Below are positions 8,657-17,511 of a stretch of DNA of 64,000 nt, piece after piece. The translations under genes were made by a program, and so were the position numbers. Source of the stretch: Methylobacterium organophilum (GTDB taxonomy: Bacteria; Pseudomonadota; Alphaproteobacteria; Rhizobiales; Beijerinckiaceae); contig NZ_BPQV01000006.1 in the NCBI RefSeq assembly GCF_022179465.1, positions 186,001 to 250,000 of the forward strand, given 5' to 3'. Positions within the stretch are counted from its first letter, which is position 1; each line of letters begins with the position of its first letter. The notes under the pieces were generated by a model. The model was given only the letters and a program-made list of their open reading frames with translations, was not told the origin of the DNA and did not search any database.

Positions 8657-10168
8657 TCAGTAGCGGATTGTCGCGCGCAGGCCAAACACGGCCGCATTCC
8701 GGATCCGCCGCCCGTACGGGTCGCGCGGATTAGCGATGCCGCCACTTGGCCGGAACACGTACTGGAAGTCCGGCTGCACGGTAACGCCGGGCCCGAGGAT
8801 GGCTTGGTAGCTGACCTCCAGCAAGGCCTCGCTGCTGCGCCTCGGGCTAGGCGCGCCACCGAACAGAAGGGTGTCGCGATCAAATCCTCGAGCGCTCTTC
8901 GAGATGCGCTCGACAGCAAAAGCTATGCCGATCGTATCGTCCGAACGGCCGGGCAGCAGACCCTTATAGCCGATCCCGGCATCGAGGTAGAGGTCGAGCA
9001 GATTGCGACCCGAGGGCGAACCGGACAGGCGCACGAACACGCTGGCGCCATCGTTCGGGTCGTCGGGCTCCCGGTAGATGGTCTGATCGACGATGCCGTA
9101 GATGCCACTATTGCCCCGGAAGCGGCGCGCAAGGCCGCTGCTGGATGGGTTCGCAAGCGAGCCTCCGCTCCGATCGAAGCGTGGGCTGCCGAAGCGACCG
9201 AAATGATGCCAGCCGCCGAGCGTCACGGTGCCCGGCTCGACGTTGTCGTCGGCCTCGAGGCCGTAGGCATACGCGGCCTCCGCGATCACCAGGGCAGGGT
9301 CGTTCGTGCGGAAATTCGTGCCGGTGCGGTTGCGCCGCTGCGGATCGGGGCGGTTGTCGGGGCGCAGCGGTCCCGCCGGGTCACCATCGTAGATGCCGGC
9401 TTGCAGCGAGAAATTCCGGTTCGGCACGTACTTCGCCCGCACGGCCGGAACGGCAAGCGGATAGATCGGTCCGCCGCTCGGAATGACGGAGGCCATGATG
9501 TTGGGCCAGCCGAAGGTCGAATTGAGGAACAGGGTTCCGGTTTGGCTGACCGCGAACTCCGTGTCGGTCGCGAGTTGGCCGACCCTGATCCCGAGTTGGC
9601 CGTCGAAAAACCTCTGCTCGACCCAGAGTTCGTAGAGGCGCGAGGATGGTAGCGCCTCGATCGCGCTGACCGACATGAAGTTGTTGACGAAATAGCGTGA
9701 CAGGCCGGTGCCGTGAATCTGGTAGAGGTTGGTGTGGAAAGCCGCGCCGTGCCAACCCATCAGGGTGTCCAGGTCGGCATCGAACTGGAAGTCGAGACGG
9801 CCCGCGGCGATGCCGCCGCGCCGTGCGCCGCCGGTGACGTTGCCGAAGCTCTCGCCGACATAGGTGAGGCTATACGCGATACCCCTCGTCCTCAGGAAGC
9901 TGCGGGCACCAAATGGATCGCCGTACGGCTCCAGCGGATCCTGGATCGAGGTGTTCAGGTTAGCGGAAGGCCTGGCCGAGAAGTCGGGCTGCGCCACCGA
10001 GGTCTGGGGATCGTTGCCGGCACCCCCGGGTCGGCCACGGAAGTTCGGTTCGAACGCGATCCGTGCCGCCTCCTCGGGAGGCGTTTGGGCCCATGCCGCC
10101 TGGGTAGCCATAGCCAGGGCCAGCCATAGGACGAGGGGACGCTGCAAGGGCTGCATGGGGACGATCAT
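8657..10168 (-). CDS. Carbohydrate porin, OprB family
   Basis: About 503 residues. A signal peptide (PLVLWLALAMATQAAWAQ) leads a Pro-rich linker and then an OprB-type barrel: YSLTYVGESFGNVTGG, RLDFQFDADLDTLMGW, AAFHTNLYQIHGTGLS, ELWVEQRFFDGQLGIRVGQL and the closing strand GLRATIRY at the C-terminus. OprB porins let sugars and other small neutral molecules cross the outer membrane. ATGs at 10168, 10156 and 10207 are all possible; none has a strong ribosome binding site. It is the second OprB-like porin in the window after the partial one at the left edge. It lies upstream of, and is convergent with, the frameshifted gene at 8157. Confidence 0.85.
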   Translation of the reverse strand: MIVPMQPLQRPLVLWLALAMATQAAWAQTPPEEAARIAFEPNFRGRPGGAGNDPQTSVAQPDFSARPSANLNTSIQDPLEPYGDPFGARSFLRTRGIAYSLTYVGESFGNVTGGARRGGIAAGRLDFQFDADLDTLMGWHGAAFHTNLYQIHGTGLSRYFVNNFMSVSAIEALPSSRLYELWVEQRFFDGQLGIRVGQLATDTEFAVSQTGTLFLNSTFGWPNIMASVIPSGGPIYPLAVPAVRAKYVPNRNFSLQAGIYDGDPAGPLRPDNRPDPQRRNRTGTNFRTNDPALVIAEAAYAYGLEADDNVEPGTVTLGGWHHFGRFGSPRFDRSGGSLANPSSSGLARRFRGNSGIYGIVDQTIYREPDDPNDGASVFVRLSGSPSGRNLLDLYLDAGIGYKGLLPGRSDDTIGIAFAVERISKSARGFDRDTLLFGGAPSPRRSSEALLEVSYQAILGPGVTVQPDFQYVFRPSGGIANPRDPYGRRIRNAAVFGLRATIRY

Positions 10169-10359
10169 TCTTGGGACACACGCCGCCGGCGCAGGGCAGA
10201 TCCTCATGCATAGCCCCACTTTGATGACGCTACGCCAGTCGCTGGTCTGCCGTCCCGCACCAGTATCTTGAAGCTCATCGCCTCGGGCGCACCACCTGAT
10301 CTCCTGCCTTACGGTCAAGATTTGCCGCCCAAGAACGCGATGCACAAATGGCCGAGGGC

Positions 10360-11835
10360 TCACTCGTCTACGCGCAGGGGTTGCCCGCTGTCGACTGGCA
10401 GGCGAGCCGCGATGACCTCCTGCCGCGTCGGCAGACTGCGCGTGTCCCAGCCACCCCCTAAGGCCCGGATCAGCGCAATGGCCGTGGTGAAGCGGCTGGC
10501 CTGGACCTGCAGTGCTGCGACGCGGTTGCTCAACTCCAGCGCCTGCGCGGTCACCACCGTGGTGTAGTTTTGTGTGCCCGCCCGGTACTCGTTGAGCGCG
10601 ATCTCCACGGCGCGGCTGGCGGACGCCACGGCAGCCTGCCGCACCACCTGCTGCCGTGCCAGAATGCGCACTCCTGCCAAGCCGTCCTCAACCTCACGGA
10701 ACGCCGTCAGCACCGTCTGCCGGTACATCGCGACGGCCGCCTCATAGGCGGCCCGCGCCGCCTGCTGGGCGGCCGAGCGGGCGCCGCCGTCGAACAAGAC
10801 CTCCGTTGCGGCCCCGGTCACCGACCAGAACTGGTTCTCGGCCGCAAACAGCGCAGCGGTCGGATCGCCGGAGAGGCCCCCTGAACCCGACAGGCTCACG
10901 CTCGGGTAGAAGGCCGCCACAGCGACGCCGATCTGCTCGCTCTGCGCCTGCACCAAGCGCTCGGCTTGGGCCACATCCGGGCGCCGCTCCAGCAGCGTCG
11001 AGGGCACGCTCACGGGTATGCTGGGCGGCCGTGCGGCGAGTTGCCCGCGTGGGATCGTGATCTCCGAGGGAGGCCGGCCGCTCAGGACCGCGATGGCATG
11101 CGCGAAGGTCGCCTGGTCCAGCTCAACCGCGATGCTCAAGGCCTCGGTTGTCTGGAGCTGGGTCTGCGCGGTGATCACGTCCGAGCGGGCGGCGACACCG
11201 GCCGCGTACTGGTTCTGGGTGATCGCTAGGCTGCGCTTGTAGCCCGCGACGGTGTCGTTCAGGAGCCGCCGGAGCGACTCCTGATAGCGCAGCTGGAAAT
11301 AGTTCGTGGCGAGTTCCGCTTGGCTCGTGAGGCGCACGAGCGCGAGGCCGGCAGCGCTGGCCTGAGCGGAGGCCGTGCCGCTCTCGATCTGGCGGCGAAT
11401 GCGGCCGAACAGGTCGAGCTCCCAACTGGCCGAGCCTTGCAGGGTCAGGGTGGTCTCTGCCTCGTTGCCACTCCCGGATTGCCGGATGCTGGGTGCACCG
11501 ATCATGGTCGGGAAGAGCTGGGCGCGCGCCTGCCGGACCACGGCTCTGGCCTGCTCGTACCGAGAGATTGCTTGGCGCAGGGTCTGGTTGTCGACGTCGA
11601 TGGCGCGGATCAGGCCGTCGAGGACCGGATCGCGGAAGACCGACCACCAGTCGCCGCGCGGGACCGCGTCGCTCGGCCTGGCCGCCCGCCAACCTGGCTC
11701 AGGGGAGCCGGAGGCTTCCTTGAAAGCCAGCGGGGTCTCGGCCGAGGGACGCGCATAGTCCGGTCCGACGAGGCAGGCCGAGGTCAGGCCGGCAAGCGTC
11801 ATCGCACCGACGAGGCGCAAGCCCAGCGCACCCAT
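10360..11835 (-). CDS. RND efflux outer-membrane lipoprotein, NodT/OprM family
   Basis: 491 residues. ATG 11835 follows GCAGGTG. The signal sequence ends in a lipobox LTSAC, so the mature protein would start with acylated Cys. Family landmarks include VGPDYARPS, DWWSVFRDPVLDGLI, ASWELDLFGRIRR, VPSTLLERRPDVAQAE and the C-terminal ALIRALGGGWD. Trimers of this family form the outer-membrane channel of tripartite multidrug or metal efflux pumps. No inner-membrane pump or adaptor is adjacent, so its partner must be elsewhere; the czcB-czcA pair at 18-22 kb lacks its own outer-membrane component and is one candidate (inference). Confidence 0.9.
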   Translation of the reverse strand: MGALGLRLVGAMTLAGLTSACLVGPDYARPSAETPLAFKEASGSPEPGWRAARPSDAVPRGDWWSVFRDPVLDGLIRAIDVDNQTLRQAISRYEQARAVVRQARAQLFPTMIGAPSIRQSGSGNEAETTLTLQGSASWELDLFGRIRRQIESGTASAQASAAGLALVRLTSQAELATNYFQLRYQESLRRLLNDTVAGYKRSLAITQNQYAAGVAARSDVITAQTQLQTTEALSIAVELDQATFAHAIAVLSGRPPSEITIPRGQLAARPPSIPVSVPSTLLERRPDVAQAERLVQAQSEQIGVAVAAFYPSVSLSGSGGLSGDPTAALFAAENQFWSVTGAATEVLFDGGARSAAQQAARAAYEAAVAMYRQTVLTAFREVEDGLAGVRILARQQVVRQAAVASASRAVEIALNEYRAGTQNYTTVVTAQALELSNRVAALQVQASRFTTAIALIRALGGGWDTRSLPTRQEVIAARLPVDSGQPLRVDE

Positions 11836-11992
11836 CACCTGCGGGGCCGCCGGGTGGCGGCTGGCGGGTCCTGGAGGGCCCCGGTGTCGCGTGTGGACCG
11901 GCCGGGCAACCTGACAATCTCGGCCATGACGTCCAGCGTCCTCCCTTGCATCAGCGTTCCGACCGTTGAGCACGGTCCACGCGGTGTTCGCC

Positions 11993-12220
11993 TCAATGGC
12001 GGCGCGCCACATCGCGGTTCGCCCGGATCCAGTGGGGCGAGAGGATGTCGCCCTCTTCGGTCACGATCCAGGGCCTCGCCTCCGAGTCGTGCAGCGCGTC
12101 CACAGCCGCGGAGAGCGCCTCGCGCAAGGTTGCGAACGCCCGGCCCTGTCGGGTCTGTGCCGTCCCTGCTCCAAGCCAGATCGTCAGCTCAGCCCGTTTG
12201 TCGAGGTCGTCGGCCGTCAT
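11993..12220 (-). CDS. Small hypothetical protein, 75 residues
   Basis: ATG 12220 has AGGAG at good spacing. The protein MTADDLDKRAELTIWLGAGT continues to a motif RPWIVTEEGDILSPHWI. It has no membrane segment and mixed charge, consistent with a small soluble cytosolic protein. Such short proteins are common in methylobacteria, but I do not recognise a named family. It lies just upstream of the NodT gene on the same strand, about 160 bases away. Confidence 0.55.
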   Translation of the reverse strand: MTADDLDKRAELTIWLGAGTAQTRQGRAFATLREALSAAVDALHDSEARPWIVTEEGDILSPHWIRANRDVARRH

Positions 12221-12424
12221 GCGTGGCTCCTGCCGTGTTGCGCGGAGCTAACGCCGGCAAGTGGCATCCGTTGGGCGGGCATGTTGCGGCTGTGCGTCCG
12301 GTGTGGCCGCAAGCGCGAGCTGTCCGGCGGTCGCACATTCCGTTCAGGTGCAGTTCAAAGGCGCACGCCTAGCCTGAGGACACGACGACACGATGCCCGT
12401 GCCGTTCATCAGGAGACAATGCAC

Positions 12425-12721
12425 ATGACAGATGCGCCTCGCTTCGGAGCGGCCCTGACCGCCGGTCTGTTCGCCTTGGCGGTCGGTATCGGCTTCGTGT
12501 CGCTGTCGGACCCGGCCGCCGCTCAGGGTCATGGCTATGGCCAATCCCGTGGGCACGGCGGATCCTACAGCCGCCACGGCGGCTTCGGTCGGCCCGGCTA
12601 TTCCGGGGGCCATGGACGCTCTTACGGCCGCCATGGAGGTTCTGGTCGCGGCTTTGGGTATGGAGGAGGTCACAGACGCTCCTCCGGCGGCCATGGCGGT
12701 TACGGAGGACAGGGCCACTGA
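12425..12721 (+). CDS. Secreted Gly/His/Arg/Ser-rich protein
   Basis: 98 residues from ATG 12425 with AGGAG nine bases before; a second in-frame ATG at 12419 is too close to the ribosome binding site. The signal peptide (GLFALAVGIGFVSLSDPAAAQ) is followed by about 60 residues made of GHGGSYSRHGGFGR-like imperfect repeats. Low-complexity, probably periplasmic or surface exposed. Function unknown; it resembles in composition the protein at 7286-7762. Confidence 0.65.
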   Translation: MTDAPRFGAALTAGLFALAVGIGFVSLSDPAAAQGHGYGQSRGHGGSYSRHGGFGRPGYSGGHGRSYGRHGGSGRGFGYGGGHRRSSGGHGGYGGQGH

Positions 12722-12998
12722 CCCTGCTTCGCTCCCAAGCGGACCATGCGCGCCACGGTCGGCGCGACCGAGCCGGTGTTGATGAGAGCGCCCCGGAACA
12801 AGGCAGAGCGGGGAGCGTCCGGTGAAAACGTGGCACGGCCGCCCAGCATCGTCGCGACTGCCGACGTCACGGAGGCGCCTGCTAGGTCCTCGCCGTAATC
12901 CAGAGTGTATCGGGATATCCGCTCGGCGTCAGTGAGGATCGGGATCCCAATTCGAACTTGAGCGTTAGTGCTCGCGGCTAAGACTAAGGGAGGTCGTG

Positions 12999-13238
12999 AT
13001 GACAATGAAAATGCCTACGGTTTTGCTGTTGACCGCAGCGCTTACGCTCGCACCGGCGGCAGCCATGGCTCAGCACATTGACGTCAATCCAGGCGGGGTG
13101 CAGGTGCCGGGAGGCTCACACGGGCCCCACGTCGTGGAGGAGCACCGCGATGGCGGCCACCAAGAGCGCCGGGAAGGGCGCCACGAGGAGCGTCGTGAAG
13201 GTCACGAACGTAGCACGCACCATGAAGAGCGTCACTGA
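12999..13238 (+). CDS. Small secreted His/Arg/Glu-rich protein
   Basis: 79 residues from ATG 12999, preceded by GGGAGGTC. The signal peptide (TVLLLTAALTLAPAAAMAQ) gives a short mature protein whose C-terminal 35 residues repeat RREGRHEERREGHE-like units. The charge pattern suggests an extended, metal- or polyanion-binding tail, but this is a guess. The gene stands alone. Confidence 0.6.
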   Translation: MTMKMPTVLLLTAALTLAPAAAMAQHIDVNPGGVQVPGGSHGPHVVEEHRDGGHQERREGRHEERREGHERSTHHEERH

Positions 13239-13343
13239 GGACGGCTGATCGGGAAGTCGGCAGATATTGCCCGCGCCGCGTACGCGATGTAAAAACAAGC
13301 TTGGTACCGGTGCATCAAAATATCCAATACCTGCGAGCTGAAA

Positions 13344-13712
13344 CTAAGTTTTTGGACCACGGAGGCGGCGATATAAAGCGCGCGCCGCGTCCATGTAGTC
13401 CTGGTCCTGATTTTTGGCGCAGAAGGCTCGCAGGAAATCTACTTGCTCCTGCAGCGGAAAGGATGGAGGCGTGAGATCAAGTCCCTCGTCCACGCCCTGA
13501 GGAGCCCGGATAAGCGCTCCGCTCATGAAGCCCTGTGCCCATGCGAAGTAATCACGCTGAAGCGCAGGATTTTCTCCTATCTCCTGATTGAAGTGGGCGC
13601 AGGTCGAGGCGCCAAGGCCAACGATCTTGACGGTATCGGCCGTAGCAGGACTTGATAACAGAATGCCAATCGCCGACGTGACGCTCAGGATCGGAATACT
13701 CGTTCGGTTCAT
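13344..13712 (-). CDS. Secreted hypothetical protein, possibly Rap1a-like
   Basis: 122 residues with a signal peptide (LSVTSAIGILLSSPATA). The mature part has TCAHFNQEI, an aromatic-rich YFAWAQGFMSGALIRA helix and FLRAFCAKN, with two Cys that could form a disulfide. The arrangement (Cys, WxxGFxxG helix, FL..xC) recalls the small helical periplasmic Rap1a/HdeA-like proteins, but the match is only structural impression. The ribosome binding site is weak. It ends some 370 bases from the IS66 element. Confidence 0.6.
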   Translation of the reverse strand: MNRTSIPILSVTSAIGILLSSPATADTVKIVGLGASTCAHFNQEIGENPALQRDYFAWAQGFMSGALIRAPQGVDEGLDLTPPSFPLQEQVDFLRAFCAKNQDQDYMDAARALYRRLRGPKT

Positions 13713-13971
13713 CTCATGATCTTGAAGTGGCGTTCATCGAACGTCAACCGAAGCGCCCCGCCCCGGCCCAGGTTTTTGCCCAGCCCCGCTCGAGCGCCCC
13801 GGCATACCGTAGCGCCTCAACCGTAATATCTACGTCAAGACCTTCCCACGAACGATCGGCCGTCGAGGCGATGGCATCGCAACGGCTCACTAGAGATGTT
13901 TGGTCCCGCTGTGTGGTGATACAACTGATGCCGCATGGAGGGACGCGCTATGGGACAGGTTCTCCACGGCA

Positions 13972-15392
13972 GTAATTACTCACGCCCGTAGTGGCTGTGT
14001 TCAGGCGCCGACGGTCTTGAGGATGGTGCCGAAGGGGCTGGCGCCTGTGAGGCGTGCGGTATCGACGACGGTTCGGATATCGGCTTCGCCCTCGGCGGCC
14101 CACATGGCGCGGTAGCCGTTGGTCATCTTCCGCTGGACGACGGTCGGGCGCAGCAGCCGTTCCGAGCCGTTGTTGGTCGGCTCGACCTGGCCGGGATGGG
14201 CGAGGAAGACCAGAAGTTGGTCGCGGGCGCGGCCGATCTTGGCCTGCAGACCGCGCGTCAGGTCGCAGCGGCTTGGTTCGGCGAGGATGGCGCCGAGCTG
14301 CCGCTCCAAAGTTCGGCGCTTGGCGGCCCGCGTCGAAGTGGCCAAGTCGGTGACGCGCTCGGCCAGCGCGAACACGGATTGCAGCCAGAGTTGCAGGCGC
14401 CAGGGCACAGGGTCGTCGCTGGTCTCGACGACGTAGGCGACGTCGCGGGCGAGATGGGCGAGGCAGGTCTGGTGCTGGGCCGCATGGCCCTGCTGGGCGG
14501 TGTAGCGGTCCGAGATCCAGACCGAGGGCCGGTGCCCATCCATCATCGCCCGCACCACGACGGCGCCCCGCGTCGGGGAGGCCGTGTGCACCACCGCGTC
14601 AGTCGAGTGGAAGACCCAGTGGTAGGCGTTGCTGCCTTGGATGCCCACGCCGGTCTCGTCCGACGCAACGACGGCGGCACGGCGCAGCATCGCGACGGCG
14701 GCCTCGCGACCGGAATGGAAGCGGCCCTGCGCACGGCGGAGCAGGTTCATCAGGCCGCCCTGGCTGAGCCTCAGTCCGAACAGGTCGGACAGCGCCGCCT
14801 GCAGCCGCTCGTAGGAGAGCGCCTGGAAGGTCTTGAGATAGGTCGCCACCGCATGCAGCCGTGGCCCGAACGGGGTGTCGCGCGCCGCCTCCGGCACCGG
14901 CGCGACCATCCGTGCTCCGCAGGACGGACAGTGCACGGCAAGACGCCGATGCTGCGTCACCACCGGTGCGACCTCCGGCAGCTCGATCCGCTCAGACAGG
15001 CTGACGACCTCGGCCGACAGCTCCCTGTGAAGAGCGCCACCGCAGCACGAGCAGCGGTCGGGGCGATGATCGACCACCGCATCGGGATCGTCGGTCATGA
15101 CGCGGCTGTGACCCTCGTGACCAGGCTTGGCGCCACCGGGCCTGGATTGCTCGCGCCGGTCCTTGTGATCGGTCGCCGGCGGCTTCGAGGAGGTGCGCGA
15201 GGTCTTCTCCGGTCGCTGCAGCCGCAGCACCAGCTCGATCAGTTCCTCGCGGCTCAACCGCTCAAGATCGCTGCGGCCCATCCCACGAAGGAATCAGCGA
15301 AATCCAACCTGCGCAAGAGGGTGAGGTCCACGCGATGCGAGGCGAAGCGGCACGCGCCAACTCGCGCCCGGACATACCCCGTGGGTAATTAC
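13972..15392 (-). mobile_element. IS66-family element, single-transposase type
   Basis: Imperfect terminal inverted repeats are GTAATTACTCACG at 13972-13984 and GTAATTACCCACG (as read on the minus strand) at 15380-15392. They enclose one transposase gene and little else, about 1.42 kb in all. There are no tnpA/tnpB accessory genes, so it resembles the short IS66 subgroup. The eight bases outside each end (CCACGGCA and CTTCAAGG) do not match, so no target duplication is seen; the element may have been inherited through a rearrangement. Confidence 0.75.
14001..15281 (-). CDS. IS66 family transposase
   Basis: 426 residues. A short N-terminal helix (LSREELIELVLRLQR), a Pro/Lys-rich linker, then a zinc-finger CSCCGGALH and CPSCGARM, followed by the catalytic core with DETGVGIQGSNAYHWVF (first Asp), DRYTAQQG (second Asp) and NNGSERLLRPTVVQRKM (Glu), the usual DDE triad of IS66. 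It appears full length and could be active. It catalyses transposition of the element between the repeats at 13972 and 15392. Confidence 0.92.
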   Translation of the reverse strand: MGRSDLERLSREELIELVLRLQRPEKTSRTSSKPPATDHKDRREQSRPGGAKPGHEGHSRVMTDDPDAVVDHRPDRCSCCGGALHRELSAEVVSLSERIELPEVAPVVTQHRRLAVHCPSCGARMVAPVPEAARDTPFGPRLHAVATYLKTFQALSYERLQAALSDLFGLRLSQGGLMNLLRRAQGRFHSGREAAVAMLRRAAVVASDETGVGIQGSNAYHWVFHSTDAVVHTASPTRGAVVVRAMMDGHRPSVWISDRYTAQQGHAAQHQTCLAHLARDVAYVVETSDDPVPWRLQLWLQSVFALAERVTDLATSTRAAKRRTLERQLGAILAEPSRCDLTRGLQAKIGRARDQLLVFLAHPGQVEPTNNGSERLLRPTVVQRKMTNGYRAMWAAEGEADIRTVVDTARLTGASPFGTILKTVGA

Positions 15393-15509
15393 CTTCAAGG
15401 CGCATCGGCAAACTCCACCAGGGCTGCCACTCGCACCAAGCTTCGCCAGCTTCGGACAAGGCTGCACTCATAGGCCTTGAAGTCCCGGAGATGCGGATTG
15501 GAGTTTGAA

Positions 15510-15896
15510 GTGACAGGCGTCTATCTCTTTGATCTTGTGTCGCAGCAGGCTCGCTACCTTGCGGTCCGTCAGTCCATGATTGCTGGCAATGTCGCCAACG
15601 CGAATACACCGGATTACAAAGCGCGTGACGTCCTGCCCTTCGCCGAAGTCATGGCCCGCACGGCTACGGCTAGCCTGTCGACGACAGCAAGCGGCCACCT
15701 GAACGCAGCAGACCCACCATTTAGCGCAACGAAGATCAAGGCTTCCGATGCCTGGGACGCGCTTTCGACCTCAAGCTCCGTCAGCCTCGAGCAGGAAATG
15801 CTCAAGGCCAGCGAGGTCAGCCGAGACCATTCCCTGAATATAGCGATCACGAAGGCATTCGACCGCATGTTGATGTTGAGTCTGAAGGGCTCCTGA
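15510..15896 (+). CDS. flgB: Flagellar basal-body rod protein FlgB, orphan copy
   Basis: 128 residues from GTG 15510, with GGAG ten bases upstream; earlier in-frame TTG is not FlgB-like. Landmarks are VYLFDLVSQQARYLAVRQSM, AGNVANANTPDYKARDVLPF and a C-terminal helix LNIAITKAFDRMLMLSLKGS. FlgB is the most proximal rod protein. Its usual partners flgC, fliE and flgG are not adjacent; an IS66 element ends 117 bases before it and a methyltransferase follows on the other strand. Together with the flgC at 1.6 kb it looks like a split, second rod set or a decaying flagellar locus. Confidence 0.9.
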   Translation: MTGVYLFDLVSQQARYLAVRQSMIAGNVANANTPDYKARDVLPFAEVMARTATASLSTTASGHLNAADPPFSATKIKASDAWDALSTSSSVSLEQEMLKASEVSRDHSLNIAITKAFDRMLMLSLKGS

Positions 15897-16106
15897 CGAT
15901 CTTTTCTTATCTTTCCCACAAATCTGGACAAGCGCTTTCTGAATGACCAGCGGATAAACTTGCGCGACGAACGCAGCAGCCGAGTGCGTGATGCGAGTCA
16001 GGCTCATCGGCGAGAGGCAACCAGACGAAACCAGAGCCTACCTTCCAGCCATGATTGAACTCGCACGGTATCCTTTTGAAGCGTTCACCTGCTCGACTGC
16101 ATGATC

Positions 16107-16835
16107 TCACTGCTTCCGGCTGCGGACCAGGGCCATTCGGCCGATCCAGATGGGATGCTCCGATACGCGGCGCACGCCCGTGAAGCCCGCCTCCGACAGG
16201 AACTTCGGCCATGTCCCCGACGTATGGGATCTGGTCGCCTCCGCACCATAGAGCAGCTGGGTGATTCGCAAGATCACATCTTCTCGCGAGGCCTTCGGCC
16301 GGTCGATGTCCGCCGCTAAGACGATGCCGCCCCTTCGAACGATCCGACGAAGCTCTCGCAAGTTATTGATTTTGTCCTCCGGTTCAAGACCATGTAAATT
16401 GAGAACCAACATGGCCTTGTCGAACTGACCTGCACTGAACGGCGTTCTTCTCGCATCCTCGAACGTCATAGCTTTGTAGTTGGGTAAGTTCATGCTAGAT
16501 GCGCGCTTGAACGCTTTCGCGATCCGACGCCGATTGAACTCCACCGCAGTGAATTCGGTGTCTGGGAAGCGATCCGCATAATACAATGCGCGCAAGACGC
16601 TTCCAGGGCCACAGTCGAGAATGCATTCGCCGGGCCTTGGTACGAGTGCCTCCGAAAGTGGGACATACCATTTTGGGTCATCCAGAAGACAGGCATCGAC
16701 CAGCATGCGGAAAGTCCCCGAGAGCCATTGGCCACGGACTTGCCGGCTGGCCGACACCTGAGTGTGTATGAGATCGGTTTGGCTCTTGGCATACAAGAAG
16801 CCTGTCGTGCTCTTGCCAGCCTGCACCTTCAGCAT
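16107..16835 (-). CDS. Class I SAM-dependent methyltransferase
   Basis: 242 residues. Motif I is ECILDCGPGSVLRALYYAD (SAM-binding glycine loop), followed by the acidic end of strand 2 (TEFTAVEFN), motif post-I and MLVLNLHGLEPEDK at motif IV, then LRRIVRRGGIVLAADIDRP as motif VI. The fold is therefore a complete Rossmann methyltransferase; the substrate is unknown. The N-terminal 60 residues are mainly helical. G+C is visibly lower than in the metal genes that follow, hinting at separate origin. It overlaps the end of a TolC-like pseudogene upstream by a few bases. Confidence 0.75.
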   Translation of the reverse strand: MLKVQAGKSTTGFLYAKSQTDLIHTQVSASRQVRGQWLSGTFRMLVDACLLDDPKWYVPLSEALVPRPGECILDCGPGSVLRALYYADRFPDTEFTAVEFNRRRIAKAFKRASSMNLPNYKAMTFEDARRTPFSAGQFDKAMLVLNLHGLEPEDKINNLRELRRIVRRGGIVLAADIDRPKASREDVILRITQLLYGAEATRSHTSGTWPKFLSEAGFTGVRRVSEHPIWIGRMALVRSRKQ

Positions 16836-17389
16836 TCCCGTCGGGCAGAGAAGGGCGCTCTATCGGAGCAAATTTCAACGCCGGCGTCCGAGACCAGCCT
16901 CTCGACCTTGGCCTGCATTACCTTGCTCTGCTCCTCGGCAGCCATCCGTCGGTCGCACGCCGTCCAGAGATCCTTGACCTGATCGAATAAGCCTGTGCCC
17001 GTTGAACAGCGGGGTAACTCCGTGAAGCGCAGGGTCTCGCACTGGCTGAGCACGTTTGACTCCGCGCGCCGGCTGCTGTTGCCGATCTGAACATCGTTGA
17101 ACAGGGTTTGGTTTACGGTGAGCGCCGCCCCACTCGGACGTGTGGTCTGCTTCAAGCCCCTGCCGGCCAGGTTCTTTCCGCCGACGAAACCCCTATGCCG
17201 GCCTGGACGGCCACGGTCGGGCGGTAGCCTGCCCGCACCCAGGCCATGGTCTCGTCGGTCGCCCGCACACCCGCGCAGCCCGTATTGGCCTGCGGATTGA
17301 CACTGTAGACCCGCACGAGCGCTCTCCAGCGTCTCGGCCCGAACGCAGATGGCCGCTGCCCCGATCGCCGTCAGCGCGGCTAATCCCAT
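16829..17389 (-). pseudogene. TolC-family outer-membrane channel, frameshifted and chimeric
   Basis: From ATG 17389 a signal peptide (GLAALTAIGAAAICVRAETL) is readable. TolC N-terminal sequence then continues in another frame (LVRVYSVNPQANTGCAG, then MAWVRAGYRPTVAVQAG) and returns to the first frame as LAGRGLKQTTRPSGAALTV and FNDVQIGNSSRRAESNVL. So two shifts are needed. After that the protein no longer resembles TolC: CETLRFTELPRCSTGTGLFD and DLWTACDRRMAAEEQS look like the tail of another gene. The result is a non-functional fusion of a TolC start and an unknown tail. Confidence 0.6.
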
Positions 17390-17511
17390 GGCAACGGGCC
17401 GATGCCTCACCGGCAGCCCGTCTGGCACGAGCAATGCGCTCTGGAGGTGGCAATCGTCCTCCCTCTGCGAACTCGGGGCATGCGAACCGGTTCGGCGAGG
17501 CGGCATAGGCA

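Noticed and set aside
12700-13005. 101-codon minus-strand frame
   Set aside because: Overlaps the end of the Gly-His-rich gene, has no ribosome binding site and no recognisable features.
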